Notes: generated by a model not told the origin, from the letters alone. Shown: positions 43,799 to 53,969, numbered from the stretch's first letter. The stretch: DNA of 64,000 nt from CBDEGK01 sp965237855 (GCA_965237855.1 CBDEGK010000004.1:62001-126000); one strand, 5' to 3'. A program made the numbers and translations.

Positions 43799-45151
43799 AT
43801 GGCCAGTGCTCGCGGGGAGTTTAGCTCCCGTTTTGGATTTATCATGGCTGCCGCCGGCAGCGCCGTGGGATTGGGCAATATCTGGGGCTTTCCCACCCAG
43901 GCCGCCAGTAACGGCGGTGCTGCCTTCCTGCTGGTTTACCTGATATTGGCCTTTGCCCTGGCCTACCCGGCCCTGATGGCGGAATTAATTATAGGCCGCC
44001 ACGCCCACGCCAACGCCGTCAAGGCGCTGCAACTGATAGCACCCGGGCCAATCAGTCGTCGAGTGGGCACCACCACCGGCGTCGTTGGCTTCATTGTGGC
44101 CAGCCTGATCCTCAGTTTTTACGCCATTGTCGCTGGCTGGATGATCGCCCACGCCCTGGCCGCCATTGCTCACCTGGTGGGGGCAACCGACATAGCAAAC
44201 TGGCTCATCTCTGTCAGTCTTTCCCGCAACCTGCTGTTCATGAGCTTTTTCATGGTGCTGACCGTAGGTATCATCAATGGCGGTGTACACGATGGCATTG
44301 AGCGCTGGTCTGCCCGACTGATGCCGGTGCTATTGGGCACAATGGTATTACTGGTCGCCTATGTTCTCACTCTGGACGGCGCAATGGACGGCCTCCGGGT
44401 GTACCTGCTGCCGGATTTCAAGGCTGCCGCCTCGCCAAAATTGATCGTCGCCGCATTGGGTTCTGCATTCTTCTCTCTATCACTGGGTGTGGGCACCATG
44501 CTGGTATATGGCTCCTATATCAGCGACCAGGAAAACTTGCCCGCCGTCGGTGGTATGGTCACCCTCGTTGATATATCCATCGCGGTACTGGCCGGGTTCC
44601 TGGTCTTGCCCGCCATGTACGTCGCCCTGCACAACGGGGTTGAGATCTTTAGTGCCAATGGTGCATTGATCTCTGAAGACACGCTGATATTCACGGTCTT
44701 GCCAGCCCTGTTTGACACCATGAGCGTCGCCGGCATGATCGTGTCCCTGGCCTTCTTTACCCTGATGGCCATTGCCGCCCTCACCTCGTCTATCTCCATG
44801 CTGGAGGTTCCGGTGGCCTATGCCATCGAATCACACGGTATGGATCGTCACAAAGCCGTTGTCTACATTGGCCTGGCGATTGGCCTGGTGAGCCTGATCA
44901 TTCTGCTGAATTTCGACACCCTGTTCGGCCTGGTGGTCGCAATCACCACCCGTTACTCACAACCCCTGCTCGGCTTTATGTACTGCCTGTTCTGCGGTTG
45001 GCTGTGGCACCGCGACAGCATTCTTGAGGAGGTTCGCAAAGGCTCACCGGAAGTGGCGGACGGCCTGTTCTGGAAAATCTGGCCCGCCTATATTCGCTTT
45101 GTCTGCCCGGTCGTTATACTTTTTATCTTCCTCAATACCTTGATGGGCTAA
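43799..45151 (+). CDS. Sodium-dependent transporter, NSS/SNF family
   Basis: 450 residues with about eleven to twelve membrane segments. TM1 carries the sodium- and substrate-binding stretch AAAGSAVGLGNIWGFPTQAA. The family imports amino acids or similar zwitterions using the sodium gradient; marine bacteria have many. Start ATG 43799 (MASARGEFSSRFGF), with AAGGA nine nt upstream. A start three codons earlier would lie within this ribosome site. Substrate unknown. Followed after 10 nt by an SDR gene on the same strand. Confidence 0.92.
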   Translation: MASARGEFSSRFGFIMAAAGSAVGLGNIWGFPTQAASNGGAAFLLVYLILAFALAYPALMAELIIGRHAHANAVKALQLIAPGPISRRVGTTTGVVGFIVASLILSFYAIVAGWMIAHALAAIAHLVGATDIANWLISVSLSRNLLFMSFFMVLTVGIINGGVHDGIERWSARLMPVLLGTMVLLVAYVLTLDGAMDGLRVYLLPDFKAAASPKLIVAALGSAFFSLSLGVGTMLVYGSYISDQENLPAVGGMVTLVDISIAVLAGFLVLPAMYVALHNGVEIFSANGALISEDTLIFTVLPALFDTMSVAGMIVSLAFFTLMAIAALTSSISMLEVPVAYAIESHGMDRHKAVVYIGLAIGLVSLIILLNFDTLFGLVVAITTRYSQPLLGFMYCLFCGWLWHRDSILEEVRKGSPEVADGLFWKIWPAYIRFVCPVVILFIFLNTLMG

Positions 45152-45161
45152 GGAGCTCTCT

Positions 45162-46187
45162 ATGTCCGAAATCAATCGCCGTAAATTCCTGCAACAGATG
45201 ACCACCCTGTCGGTGCTGTCCCTGTTGCCCCAGTCAATCCTGGCCGACATTGTCAGTGCCACCGCGCCTCACGGGCCATTCGGTGAGGACTCGACCGCCG
45301 AGGAAGTCACCGTCGGGCTCGACCTGAGTGGCAAGACTTATGCTATCACCGGTGCCAACTCAGGGCTGGGCTTTGAAACAATGCGGGTGCTGACGATGCG
45401 CGGTGCCCATGTCATCGGCATTGCCCGCACCGCCGAGAAAGCCGAAATCGCCTGCAACAGCGTTAGCGGCCAGACCACGCCCGCCTTTCTCGACCTGGCG
45501 ATACCCGAGTCCATTGTCGCCTGCGCGCAGAACATTCGCGCGATGAATATCCCCCTCGATGGATTGATCTGCAACGCAGGTATCATGGCCTTGCCAGAGT
45601 TGGAGCAAATCAACGGCATCGAGAAACAATTCGCCATCAACCACCTCGGCCACTTCGTGCTCCTCAACCAACTGCATGACACGGTGCTGGCCGCCGAGGC
45701 CGGTCGCTTCGTGATACTGAGCAGCCTGGCCCATCGCCGCGCTCCCGAGGGTGGCATTGAGTTCGACAACTTGTCTGGCGAGAACGGGGAATACGCAGGC
45801 TGGACCGCCTACGGCCAATCCAAACTGGCCAACGCGCTGTGCGCACGGGCGCTGGCAAAACGCCTCAACGGCACCACGGCCACCGCCAACAGCGTTCACC
45901 CGGGCGTAATCAACACCAACCTGGGGCGCCATCTGCCCTGGTATATGCGCTGGGGCAGCGCCATGTTCGGCTGGGCCTTTATGAAAGATGTAGCAGAAGG
46001 TGCCGCCACCCAGACCTACGTGGCCACCAATCCGTCACTGGCTGGCGTCAACGGGTTGTACTTTGCCGACTGCAATCCGGCCGAGGGTACGGACTACCTG
46101 AACGACGACGAGCTGGCCGAGAAACTCTGGGCCGTTTCAGAGGAGCTGATGCGCGAATACCTGGTGGTGCCCACCCAGCAAGCTTAG
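45162..46187 (+). CDS. SDR oxidoreductase with Tat-like signal
   Basis: 341 residues. An N-terminal twin-arginine-like signal (NRRKFLQQMTTLSVLSLLPQ) precedes a Rossmann core: TGANSGLGFETM (nucleotide loop), CNAGIM, catalytic Ser in VILSSLAHR and the Tyr/Lys pair in YGQSKLANAL. The closest general class is retinol-dehydrogenase-like SDR. An exported SDR with a Tat signal is unusual because NAD(P) must be supplied outside the cytoplasm or loaded before export. Coupled in tandem to the symporter gene. Confidence 0.85.
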   Translation: MSEINRRKFLQQMTTLSVLSLLPQSILADIVSATAPHGPFGEDSTAEEVTVGLDLSGKTYAITGANSGLGFETMRVLTMRGAHVIGIARTAEKAEIACNSVSGQTTPAFLDLAIPESIVACAQNIRAMNIPLDGLICNAGIMALPELEQINGIEKQFAINHLGHFVLLNQLHDTVLAAEAGRFVILSSLAHRRAPEGGIEFDNLSGENGEYAGWTAYGQSKLANALCARALAKRLNGTTATANSVHPGVINTNLGRHLPWYMRWGSAMFGWAFMKDVAEGAATQTYVATNPSLAGVNGLYFADCNPAEGTDYLNDDELAEKLWAVSEELMREYLVVPTQQA

Positions 46188-46291
46188 GACTAATCCTGAT
46201 CGGGAGGAAAGGCCTGCACACCCTGGTGCTCTGCCGCGACGGTGAGCCACTCAAACATGAAGACAGTATAGCGCGCGCCTGTAGATGGCAG

Positions 46292-48088
46292 TCAGGCAGC
46301 CACGTGCGCGTTGATCACCTGCAGGAAATCGCCGCCGTATTTTTCCAGCTTGCGCTCACCCACCCCACCCAACTGGGCAAATTCCGCCAGCGACTGCGGC
46401 ATCAACACGCACATTTCCTGCAAGGTACTGTCGTGAAAAATCACGTAAGGCGGCACACCCTGATCTTCGGCGAAGCGTCGGCGCCGATCTCTGAGCGCCT
46501 CCCACAACACCACATCGATATCATCCGCCAGCGGCGTCTTGGTCTGTCGCTTGGCCGTCGCCTGCTTGAGGTCCCGACGCAACTCAATGGTTTCCTCGCC
46601 GCGCAGCAGTGGTCGACACTTCTCCTCCAGTCGCAGTGCCCCGAAGCGCTCCATATCGACGCTGAGAAAGCCGCGCGCTACCAACTGCCGGTACACCGAG
46701 CGCCACTGGTTATTGTCCAGGTCGCCACCGACGCCGTGAATAGCCAGCTGATGGTGGTCGTTCTGAATAATCTTATCGGTTTCTCCCCCGCGCAACACAT
46801 CAATCAGGTGATTCACCCCAAAGCGCTGGCCGGTGCGATACACCGCGCTCAGCGCCTTGCGGGAAGCGTCGGTGCCATCCCAGGTATTGACCGGCTCCAG
46901 GCAGGTATCGCAGTTGCCACAGGGGGCTGGCAGCTCATCGCCAAAGTAATTCAGCAGCGCCTGTCTGCGGCAGCTGGTAATTTCACACAGACCGAGCATG
47001 GCATTGAGCCGGTGCTGTTCGGCACGCTTGTGCTGTTCACTGCCCTCAGACCCCTCCATCATCTGCCGCAGCTTGATGACATCCTGCAGGCCATAAATCA
47101 TCCAGGCATTGGCTGGCTCGCCATCGCGGCCGGCGCGGCCGGTTTCCTGGTAGTAGCTTTCCACCGTTTTGGGCAAATCCAGGTGTGCCACGAAACGCAC
47201 ATCGGGCTTATCAATGCCCATACCAAAGGCGATGGTGGCCACCACAATCACGCTGTCCTCACGCAAAAAACGCGACTGGTGGGTGGCGCGGGTGCTGGCG
47301 GGCAGTCCGGCGTGATAAGGCACGGCATCAAACCCTTCGCCCTGTAGCCAATAGGCGATCTGCTCGGTCTTTTTGCGTGACAGGCAATAGATAATGCCGG
47401 CATCTCGTGGGTGTTCTTCCTTGAGAAAACACAACAACTGCGACTTGGCGTTGTGCTTAAGCGCTATGCGATAGCGGATATTGGGCCGATCAAAGCCCGA
47501 GATATAGTGCTCGGCCCGATGCAAGTCCAGGCGGTTGATTATCTCCTGGCGGGTGCGCTCGTCAGCGGTGGCAGTCAGCGCAATACGCGGCACCTCTGGA
47601 AACAGTTCGTGCAACACACTCAGGCGCAGGTAATCGGCCCGAAAATCATGCCCCCACTGCGACACGCAGTGAGCCTCGTCGATGGCGAACAGGGCAATGG
47701 GAGCATCCTGCAACAGTGCCAGGGTGCGCTCCTGGTTGAGTCGTTCCGGGGCGATATAGAGCAAATCCAGCTCGCCGGCCAATAATGCACGCTCAATACC
47801 TGCCGTCGTATCTGCATCCAGGGTTGAATTGAGGAAGCTGGCGCGCACACCCAGCTGACGCATGGCCTCTACCTGGTCTTGCATCAACGCGATCAGCGGT
47901 GAAATAACGACCCCGCAACCCTCGCGCACCAGCGCCGGAATCTGGTAGCAGAGCGACTTGCCTCCGCCGGTCGGCATTAATACCAAAGCATCTCCACCCT
48001 CGACCAGGGTCTGGATAATATCCGCCTGAGAATCCCGAAAAGTGGCAAAACCGAAGGTATGTTGCAGGAAATAGTGGGCATCGCTCAT
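46292..48088 (-). CDS. recQ: ATP-dependent DNA helicase RecQ
   Basis: 3'-5' helicase for recombination and replication-fork repair. 598 residues. Helicase motifs: LMPTGGGKSLCYQ (Walker A), FAIDEAHCVSQWG, TATAD, and YYQETGRAGRDGEP; zinc site CEITSCRRQALLNYFGDELP with CGNCDTC; RQC winged helix and a C-terminal HRDC domain (about 525-598, ALRDRRRRFAEDQGVPPYVIF). Start ATG 48088 (MSDAHYFLQHTFGF) is chosen because it aligns with the Pseudomonas RecQ start; an ATG at 48115 would add nine residues. Divergent from the RIO kinase gene. Confidence 0.95.
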   Translation of the reverse strand: MSDAHYFLQHTFGFATFRDSQADIIQTLVEGGDALVLMPTGGGKSLCYQIPALVREGCGVVISPLIALMQDQVEAMRQLGVRASFLNSTLDADTTAGIERALLAGELDLLYIAPERLNQERTLALLQDAPIALFAIDEAHCVSQWGHDFRADYLRLSVLHELFPEVPRIALTATADERTRQEIINRLDLHRAEHYISGFDRPNIRYRIALKHNAKSQLLCFLKEEHPRDAGIIYCLSRKKTEQIAYWLQGEGFDAVPYHAGLPASTRATHQSRFLREDSVIVVATIAFGMGIDKPDVRFVAHLDLPKTVESYYQETGRAGRDGEPANAWMIYGLQDVIKLRQMMEGSEGSEQHKRAEQHRLNAMLGLCEITSCRRQALLNYFGDELPAPCGNCDTCLEPVNTWDGTDASRKALSAVYRTGQRFGVNHLIDVLRGGETDKIIQNDHHQLAIHGVGGDLDNNQWRSVYRQLVARGFLSVDMERFGALRLEEKCRPLLRGEETIELRRDLKQATAKRQTKTPLADDIDVVLWEALRDRRRRFAEDQGVPPYVIFHDSTLQEMCVLMPQSLAEFAQLGGVGERKLEKYGGDFLQVINAHVAA

Positions 48089-48144
48089 GGAGGCGCAGTG
48101 TAACTGCATTCGCAACCCACACCTAACTCCTGTATAAGGGCGCC

Positions 48145-49008
48145 ATGAAAATCCCCAAACGCCTATTACCCCTGGTCGAAGACGGCCTGGTTGACGAAGT
48201 CGTGCGCCAATTAATGAGCGGCAAAGAGGCCACCGTCTATGTTGTTCGCTGCGGTGGCGAGATCCGTTGTGCCAAGGTTTATAAGGAGGCCGCTAAGCGC
48301 AGCTTCAAACAGGCTGTGGAATACCAGGAGGGCCGCAAGGGCCGCAATACCCGTCGCCAACGGGCCATGGAAAAACGCTCTAAATTCGGCCGCAAACAGC
48401 AGGAAGAAGCCTGGCACAATGCGGAAGTCGATGCCCTCTATAAGCTCGATCGTGCCGGGGTGCGGGTGCCAACACCCTATGGCTGTTTCGATGGCGTGCT
48501 GCTTATGGAACTGGTGACCAATGATGCTGGAGAAGTGGCCCCACGATTAAACGACATTGCCCTGACTCGGGAACAAGCGCTGGAAGATCACGCCGTGATG
48601 ATGGATTACGTGGTGAAAATGCTGTGTGCCGGCCTGGTGCACGGTGATTTGTCTGAATTCAACGTATTGGTGGATGACTACGGCCCGGTCATCATTGACT
48701 TGCCGCAGGCGGTAGACGCCGCCGCTAATAACCACGCCCAGTCGATGCTGGAAAGAGATGTGAATAATATGACCGCCTATTACGGCCTCTATGCGCCGGA
48801 GCTGTTGGGCAGCAAATTTGCCAAGGAAATGTGGGCCCTGTACGAAGACGGCGAACTCACTCCCGACACCGTGCTCACGGGTCTGTTTGCAGAAGACGAA
48901 ACTGCCGCCGACGTCGACGGCCTGATGCTGGAAATCAAGGCGGTGATAGAAGAGGAAGAGAAACGCCTCGAACGCCAGCGTGAAGCCGAAGCAGGGGCTG
49001 AAGCGTGA
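48145..49008 (+). CDS. RIO1-family serine protein kinase
   Basis: 287 residues. RIO-type atypical kinase: nucleotide loop in MSGKEATVYVVRCGGE, invariant Lys in CAKVYKEA, hinge CFDGVLLMELV, catalytic loop GLVHGDLSEFNVLV and metal Asp in VIIDLPQAV. Bacterial members of this form are widespread in gammaproteobacteria; targets are poorly known. Ends with an acidic/charged helix. Its stop overlaps the dbpA GTG by four nt, so the two are cotranscribed; a shared role in ribosome maturation is possible because eukaryotic RIO kinases also act there, but this is an inference. Confidence 0.9.
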   Translation: MKIPKRLLPLVEDGLVDEVVRQLMSGKEATVYVVRCGGEIRCAKVYKEAAKRSFKQAVEYQEGRKGRNTRRQRAMEKRSKFGRKQQEEAWHNAEVDALYKLDRAGVRVPTPYGCFDGVLLMELVTNDAGEVAPRLNDIALTREQALEDHAVMMDYVVKMLCAGLVHGDLSEFNVLVDDYGPVIIDLPQAVDAAANNHAQSMLERDVNNMTAYYGLYAPELLGSKFAKEMWALYEDGELTPDTVLTGLFAEDETAADVDGLMLEIKAVIEEEEKRLERQREAEAGAEA

Positions 49009-50399
49009 GTGAGTTGGCATTCAGCACCCTCAATCTGCCTCCGGCCCAGCTGAGCAACCTGCAAGACCTGGGTTACAAGCAAATGACGGACATCCAGGCG
49101 GCGGCGTTGCCGCTGGCACTGGCGGGTAAAGACCTGATTGCCCAGGCCAAAACTGGCAGCGGCAAAACCGCCACTTTCACCCTGCCCCTGCTGACCAAGC
49201 TGAACCCTCGCGACTTTGGCGCCCAGGCATTAATCCTCTGCCCCACCCGCGAACTGGCCACCCAGGTTGCCGGTGAAATACGCCGCCTGGCCCGCTATCA
49301 GCAAAATATCAAAGTAGTGGTTTTGTGCGGCGGCCAGTCGATCGGCCCACAAATTGGCTCACTGGAGCATGGCGCTCATATCGTGGTCGGCACGCCGGGA
49401 CGGATCAAGGACCACTTGCGCAAGAAAACCCTGTCACTGGAACGCGTTGACACCCTGGTACTGGATGAAGCTGATCGCATGCTGGAGATGGGTTTTATCG
49501 ACGACATTAGCCAGATCATCGAGCAAACCCCCAACAGCCGCCAAACCCTGCTGTTCTCGGCCACCTATCCCGACGACATTCGTTCACTGAGTGGGCGCTT
49601 TCAGAAATCTCCGGAAACTATCGCGGTGGAAGCGCTGGTCGATGACAGCCAGATCGATCAGCAGTTTTTTATCTGCCAGAAGAAGGACAAATTAGCGGGG
49701 CTGGAAAAGCTACTGAGGCATTTCCGGCCCGACAGTGCGGTGGTGTTCTGCAACACCAAGGAAAGTACTCGTGAAGTCTGCGCCCAGCTGAATCGCAGCG
49801 GTATCGCGGCGCTGGCCCTGAACGGCGACCTGGAACAGCGTGATCGCGACCAGGTGCTGGTACAGTTTCGCCAGCAGAGCTGCCGGGTACTGGTGGCCAC
49901 CGACGTGGCGGCGCGCGGTCTGGATATTGTCGATCTGCCCGCGGTGATCAACTTCGACATGCCCCGCGATCCGGAAACCTATGTACACCGTATTGGCCGC
50001 ACCGGCCGTGCCAGCCAGGAAGGCCATGCACTGACCCTGTTTGCCGACACCGAGCGCTACAAGCTGGATGCTATCTCAGCCTACCAGGATCGCGACTTGG
50101 CCTTTGAGGTCCTGGAAACCCTGACAGATAGTGGTGAAACCTTAGCTGAGCCCCGCTTCACCACCCTGGCAATCGCCGGTGGCCGCAAGGACAAGGTGCG
50201 CCCTGGCGATATCCTCGGCGCACTCACCGGTGCGGGTGGTATCGACGGTAAAGCGGTCGGCAAGATTGATGTGATGGATTACGCCGCCTACGTCGCCATT
50301 GAACGCAACGCGGCGGGGCAAGCCTTCAATCGTCTCACCAACGGCAAGATCAAGGGTCGCAAGTTCAAGGTGCGCAGACTGAAGGGTCAGCCGCGCTAA
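49005..50399 (+). CDS. dbpA: ATP-dependent RNA helicase DbpA
   Basis: DEAD-box helicase of 50S assembly that binds 23S rRNA hairpin 92. 464 residues. Q-motif, AKTGSGKTATF, DEAD box VLDEADRMLEMG, SAT, and VHRIGRTGRA; C-terminal DbpA RNA-binding domain (about 390-460, KVRPGDILGALTGAGGI and RKFKVRRLKG), which distinguishes it from other DEAD proteins. Start GTG 49005 overlapping the RIO gene stop. Confidence 0.95.
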   Translation: MSELAFSTLNLPPAQLSNLQDLGYKQMTDIQAAALPLALAGKDLIAQAKTGSGKTATFTLPLLTKLNPRDFGAQALILCPTRELATQVAGEIRRLARYQQNIKVVVLCGGQSIGPQIGSLEHGAHIVVGTPGRIKDHLRKKTLSLERVDTLVLDEADRMLEMGFIDDISQIIEQTPNSRQTLLFSATYPDDIRSLSGRFQKSPETIAVEALVDDSQIDQQFFICQKKDKLAGLEKLLRHFRPDSAVVFCNTKESTREVCAQLNRSGIAALALNGDLEQRDRDQVLVQFRQQSCRVLVATDVAARGLDIVDLPAVINFDMPRDPETYVHRIGRTGRASQEGHALTLFADTERYKLDAISAYQDRDLAFEVLETLTDSGETLAEPRFTTLAIAGGRKDKVRPGDILGALTGAGGIDGKAVGKIDVMDYAAYVAIERNAAGQAFNRLTNGKIKGRKFKVRRLKGQPR

Positions 50400-50402
50400 C
50401 AG

Positions 50403-51179
50403 CTACTTATTCCTAATTGCGAAAAAAGCCATGGCTGCCTGCTGTGTTTCCTCACTAAGAGCAGTTTCGATCATATTGTAGGACTCCTGCCTGATGATCT
50501 CGGCGGCATTTTCCACAAGTGCATTGTTCATGTTCTGTTTGATGTATTTCGCGGTCAGCGGGGGCATTGCCACCAAATGGCTAACAACTTCTTCTAGCTT
50601 TCCCGCTAGCTCTTCCGCGTTGACCATCCAATTGACCAGCCCCAAGTCCAGTGCATCCTCCGCAGTTATACGCGGGCTGAAAAAATACAATTCTCGCGCC
50701 TTGGATGGCCCAACCAATTGAGTCAGGAAATAACTGCCACCGAAATCTCCCGACATGGCCAATCGAGAGAAAGCGGGCGTAAAGTGAGCACTGGAGGTTG
50801 CCAGGCGAAGATCACAGGCCAATGCCAGGGCCATGCCGGCCCCGGCAGCAGCACCATTCACAACGGCCAGCGTGGGCTTGGGCATTTCATGCAGCAACCT
50901 TGAGGCTTGTCCCCAGGCCACCAGCCTCTCGCTGAGTTCCTTTGTCTCTGCTGTTTCTTCACTGCCCGTCAAGCCACTGATATCGCCGCCGGCACAGAAA
51001 GCCTTTTCTCCCCACCCTGTGATCACCACACAGCGCACCGCAGGGTTTTCACTTAGCTCAGCCAACAGGGGTGGCAGTGCATCCAGCATAGCAACGTCTA
51101 GCGTGTTGTAGGCCTCCGGTCGATTGAGTGTCAGAGTCGCAACACCTTTTGTGATGTCCAATATCAAAGCATTGGTCAT
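50403..51179 (-). CDS. Enoyl-CoA hydratase/isomerase family protein
   Basis: 258 residues of crotonase fold. ALILDITKGVATLTLNRPEAYN at the N-terminus, oxyanion hole in GEKAFCAGGDISGL and AVVNGAAAGAGMALALACDL. The usual catalytic Glu position reads SGDFGG, so the exact reaction (hydratase, isomerase or other) is open. The start at 51179 overlaps the acyl-CoA synthetase stop by four nt: one operon for activation and beta-oxidation-like turnover of an acid. Confidence 0.88.
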   Translation of the reverse strand: MTNALILDITKGVATLTLNRPEAYNTLDVAMLDALPPLLAELSENPAVRCVVITGWGEKAFCAGGDISGLTGSEETAETKELSERLVAWGQASRLLHEMPKPTLAVVNGAAAGAGMALALACDLRLATSSAHFTPAFSRLAMSGDFGGSYFLTQLVGPSKARELYFFSPRITAEDALDLGLVNWMVNAEELAGKLEEVVSHLVAMPPLTAKYIKQNMNNALVENAAEIIRQESYNMIETALSEETQQAAMAFFAIRNK

Positions 51180-52651
51180 AGCTCAGGTCCCCTCGCCCGG
51201 TATTCATCCCGTAAAATGCGCCGCTGGAGTTTCCCGGTTTCGGTTCTTGGCAAACTGTGTTCGCAAATAAATTGTCTGGGCACCTGGTAGCTGGCCAGAT
51301 TTGCACGGCAGTGGGCTTCTATATCTTCGAGCAAAGAATTGCGTTCCTCGAATGCGTTATGTAGTTGAACAGCGGCAACCACACGCTCTCCCCACTCTGC
51401 GTCGAGCACACTAACCACACAGGAATCCCTGACCGCCGGGTGTTTGACCAATATGGCTTCTACTTCCGCCGGGTAAATATTGACGCCACCAGAAATAATC
51501 GTGTCTGACTTCCGATCACTGAGGTAGAGATAGCCATCGGCATCAACATAGCCCATATCACCCAGGGTGTACTTATCTCCCCGGTAGGCCGCCGCAGTCT
51601 TCTCTGGATCGTCCTTGTATTCAAACTGTTGTTCCGCCGCCTTGAAGTAGATGTTGCCGACGGCTCCGCTATCGCAGGGATTGCCTTCGTCATCGAGGAT
51701 GTAGACAACCTGGTCCGGCCTGGGTTTGCCCACCGATCCGGGATGCTCCAACCATTCCTGGGAGGAAATACTGATGCCGCCACCTTCGGTACCGCCATAG
51801 AACTCGAAAAGCACAGGGCCAAGCCAGTCGATCATCTGTCGTTTGACATCCTGGGTGACCGGCGCGGCGCCATGACAGACAAACTGCAATGAGCTGACGT
51901 CATAGCTGTTGCGCACATCGTCGGGTAACTGCAGTAGGCGTACAAAATGGGTGGGAACCAGGAACACCGAAGTGATCTTCTCTTGTTCTACCTGGCGCAA
52001 AAATTCCTCGGCGTCCCAGCGCTCCATAATGACCACATCCTGCCCCAGGAGAGAGGCCCCTTCTGCATAGGTGCTCGGCGCAGCGTGATACAGCGGTCCC
52101 GCCACCAGGTGCGTGCCACTGCGTTCATCCTCTAGGTAGTGTGACAACAACATCATACCCGCTGCAGAAGAGAAGCACGGCGGTGGCGCATCTTTGGGTG
52201 CGGCGGGCTTCACCCCTCTGGGGCGTCCAGTTGTACCAGAGGTGTACATCATGACTGCGCCGGCCAGGGGTGCGGCTAAAACCTCGCCAGAATACGACTG
52301 GATATCGTTAAAGGGCTGATACCCGGGAATTTCGCCGCCAACGGCAAAGCGACAAGCTTCCGGAATATGGAGGGCAACGGCTTGGGCAATATCAGCAAAA
52401 TCCACGTGAACTACAAATGCGTCAGCCTCGCTGTCAGCGACAATATATTCTATATCCTTGGGTGTCAGGTGCCAGTTCACTGGCGTAAATGTACGGCCAG
52501 ACCAGGTAGCACCCCTCAGACAATAAAGAAATTCGACGCAGTTAGGTAATAGGACAGCGACGGTTCCCCGCCGCTGAACGCCACTATCGTCCAGCATTCT
52601 AGCGAACTGATGGCCGCTGGCCTGCAGTTCCTGATGGTTGATCTTTTGCAT
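51176..52651 (-). CDS. Acyl-CoA synthetase (AMP-forming)
   Basis: 491 residues, ANL superfamily: P-loop YTSGTTGRPRGVKP (Arg at the usual Lys position), FYGGTEGGG (A5), YTLGDMGYVDADGYLYLSDR (A7/A8) and the C-terminal Lys in RTETGKLQRRIL. Activates a fatty or other carboxylic acid to its CoA thioester; the substrate is not readable from sequence. Followed by the enoyl-CoA hydratase gene. Divergent from the disrupted LuxR regulator, a likely former controller of this pair. Confidence 0.9.
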   Translation of the reverse strand: MQKINHQELQASGHQFARMLDDSGVQRRGTVAVLLPNCVEFLYCLRGATWSGRTFTPVNWHLTPKDIEYIVADSEADAFVVHVDFADIAQAVALHIPEACRFAVGGEIPGYQPFNDIQSYSGEVLAAPLAGAVMMYTSGTTGRPRGVKPAAPKDAPPPCFSSAAGMMLLSHYLEDERSGTHLVAGPLYHAAPSTYAEGASLLGQDVVIMERWDAEEFLRQVEQEKITSVFLVPTHFVRLLQLPDDVRNSYDVSSLQFVCHGAAPVTQDVKRQMIDWLGPVLFEFYGGTEGGGISISSQEWLEHPGSVGKPRPDQVVYILDDEGNPCDSGAVGNIYFKAAEQQFEYKDDPEKTAAAYRGDKYTLGDMGYVDADGYLYLSDRKSDTIISGGVNIYPAEVEAILVKHPAVRDSCVVSVLDAEWGERVVAAVQLHNAFEERNSLLEDIEAHCRANLASYQVPRQFICEHSLPRTETGKLQRRILRDEYRARGPEL

Positions 52652-52789
52652 GGTTCTTGGAATCCGCGGTTCAGGTTACAAAGCGAGCCAGAATTATAGG
52701 TAGCTTGTTGCCAATGGGCATACACCATCTGGTACATCATATTGAGCTCTTGCATACTGGGCAGCTTAGGCACTGGAGCTCGCTGGCGA

Positions 52790-53631
52790 ATGGCTATCAA
52801 GCAAGAACTAATAGACAGCATCTACGATGGCATTGTTGAGTCGCCTCCCTGGAGCAGCTTCCTTCACCAGCTACGGCTTGAGTTCGGCAGCCCCGTCATC
52901 TCCATGTGGATACGCTCGCCATTACTGGAACGGCAAAAACGCCCGTTGAGCGACATGGAGCCAGAATATGAAGGTCTTGTAGAACCTTTTATCGAACAGT
53001 ATCACAGCGAAACAGTGCTTCTCAGAAGACCCATGGCTCATGGCGAAGTCACACTTCTCATGGCGGCGATTGGTGAGGACGCGTATAGACAAAGCGCTAT
53101 CTTCAGGGAGCTGTACGAGGGTTTTGGCATGGGCGACGGTCTGATCTATCACCTGGAGGAGCCCGGTGGACTCCAGGCCTGGCTGGCCGCTGGGCGAAAG
53201 GAGACTTCGCCTCCCTTCAGCGAATCTGAAAAGAAATACTGCGAGGCATTGACTCCCCACCTGACGCGTGCGCTTGGGCTGTATTCCCGTCTCAATAAAG
53301 CTGAAGTTGAAGCAGACGTATACGCAGAAGTTGTAGAACAATTGACCGTTGGCATTCTCACCCTCGATCGCAAGGGCAAGGTTCTAAAAATCAGCCGGGT
53401 TGCCAAAGACTTGCTGGCAGCAACCACGACTATCGACATCAAATCTGACTGCCTGCACTTCTCCCACTCGGCTGACCAAAAGTCTTTCCGCGTGAGTTTT
53501 GAGGAGATACTCGACCTGTTTGACCAAGAGGCCTGGCCCGGAGGAGTCGACCTGATGACAGTCCAGCAGGACAGCGGCAATGATCTGGGTTTGCTGCTCA
53601 AATGTGCGCCCTACAAACCCTGGTATGAGGG
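52790..53631 (+). pseudogene. LuxR-family regulator, 5' part (split by IS)
   Basis: Codes the N-terminal part of a helix-turn-helix regulator: MAIKQELIDSIYDGIVESPP, a sensory region, then a PAS-like stretch ending LLLKCAPYKPWYE just before the insertion. In the insertion reading the frame runs into the IS and stops at 53656. Joined to 55004-55283 without the IS and one copy of the target duplication it gives an uninterrupted 373-residue protein with an in-frame join (WYEGTGCPAVVVYLCD). Start ATG 52790; a TTG 48 nt earlier is an alternative. Confidence 0.85.
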
Positions 53632-53702
53632 GGTAATCCCCCCGGGAAGTAGCTGACGCCAAAAGTAGAATTTTCTCGTAGTATGAACGCAGGAGATTCT
53701 GC

Positions 53703-53969
53703 ATGAAGACATCAAGGTTCAAGGACAGCCAAATCATTGCCATCCTCAAGCAGGCTGAGGCTGGTACGCCAGTTTCCGATCTGTGCCGGGAGCACGGCAT
53801 GAGCAGTGCCACCTTCTACAAGTGGCGCGCCAAATACGGCGGCATGGACGCCTCACTCATGAAGCGTATGAAGGAACTCGAGGATGAGAACCGGCGACTC
53901 AAGAAGATGTACGCCGAGACCAAATTAGAGGCGGAGATCGTCAAGGAGGCCCTGGCAAAAAAGTGGTAA
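53703..53969 (+). CDS. IS3-family transposase OrfA
   Basis: 88 residues. MKTSRFKDSQIIAILKQAEAG and LCREHGMSSATFYKWRAKYGG form the DNA-binding helix-turn-helix, followed by a leucine-zipper-like MKELEDENRRLKKMYAETK. AGGAG 8 nt upstream of ATG 53703. Near the end A AAA AAG (53957-53963) in frame is a classic -1 slippery site leading to OrfB. Confidence 0.92.
   Translation: MKTSRFKDSQIIAILKQAEAGTPVSDLCREHGMSSATFYKWRAKYGGMDASLMKRMKELEDENRRLKKMYAETKLEAEIVKEALAKKW

Noticed and set aside
43621..43896. 91-codon ORF over tRNA-Leu(UAA)
   Set aside because: It reads through the tRNA gene and has no homology.
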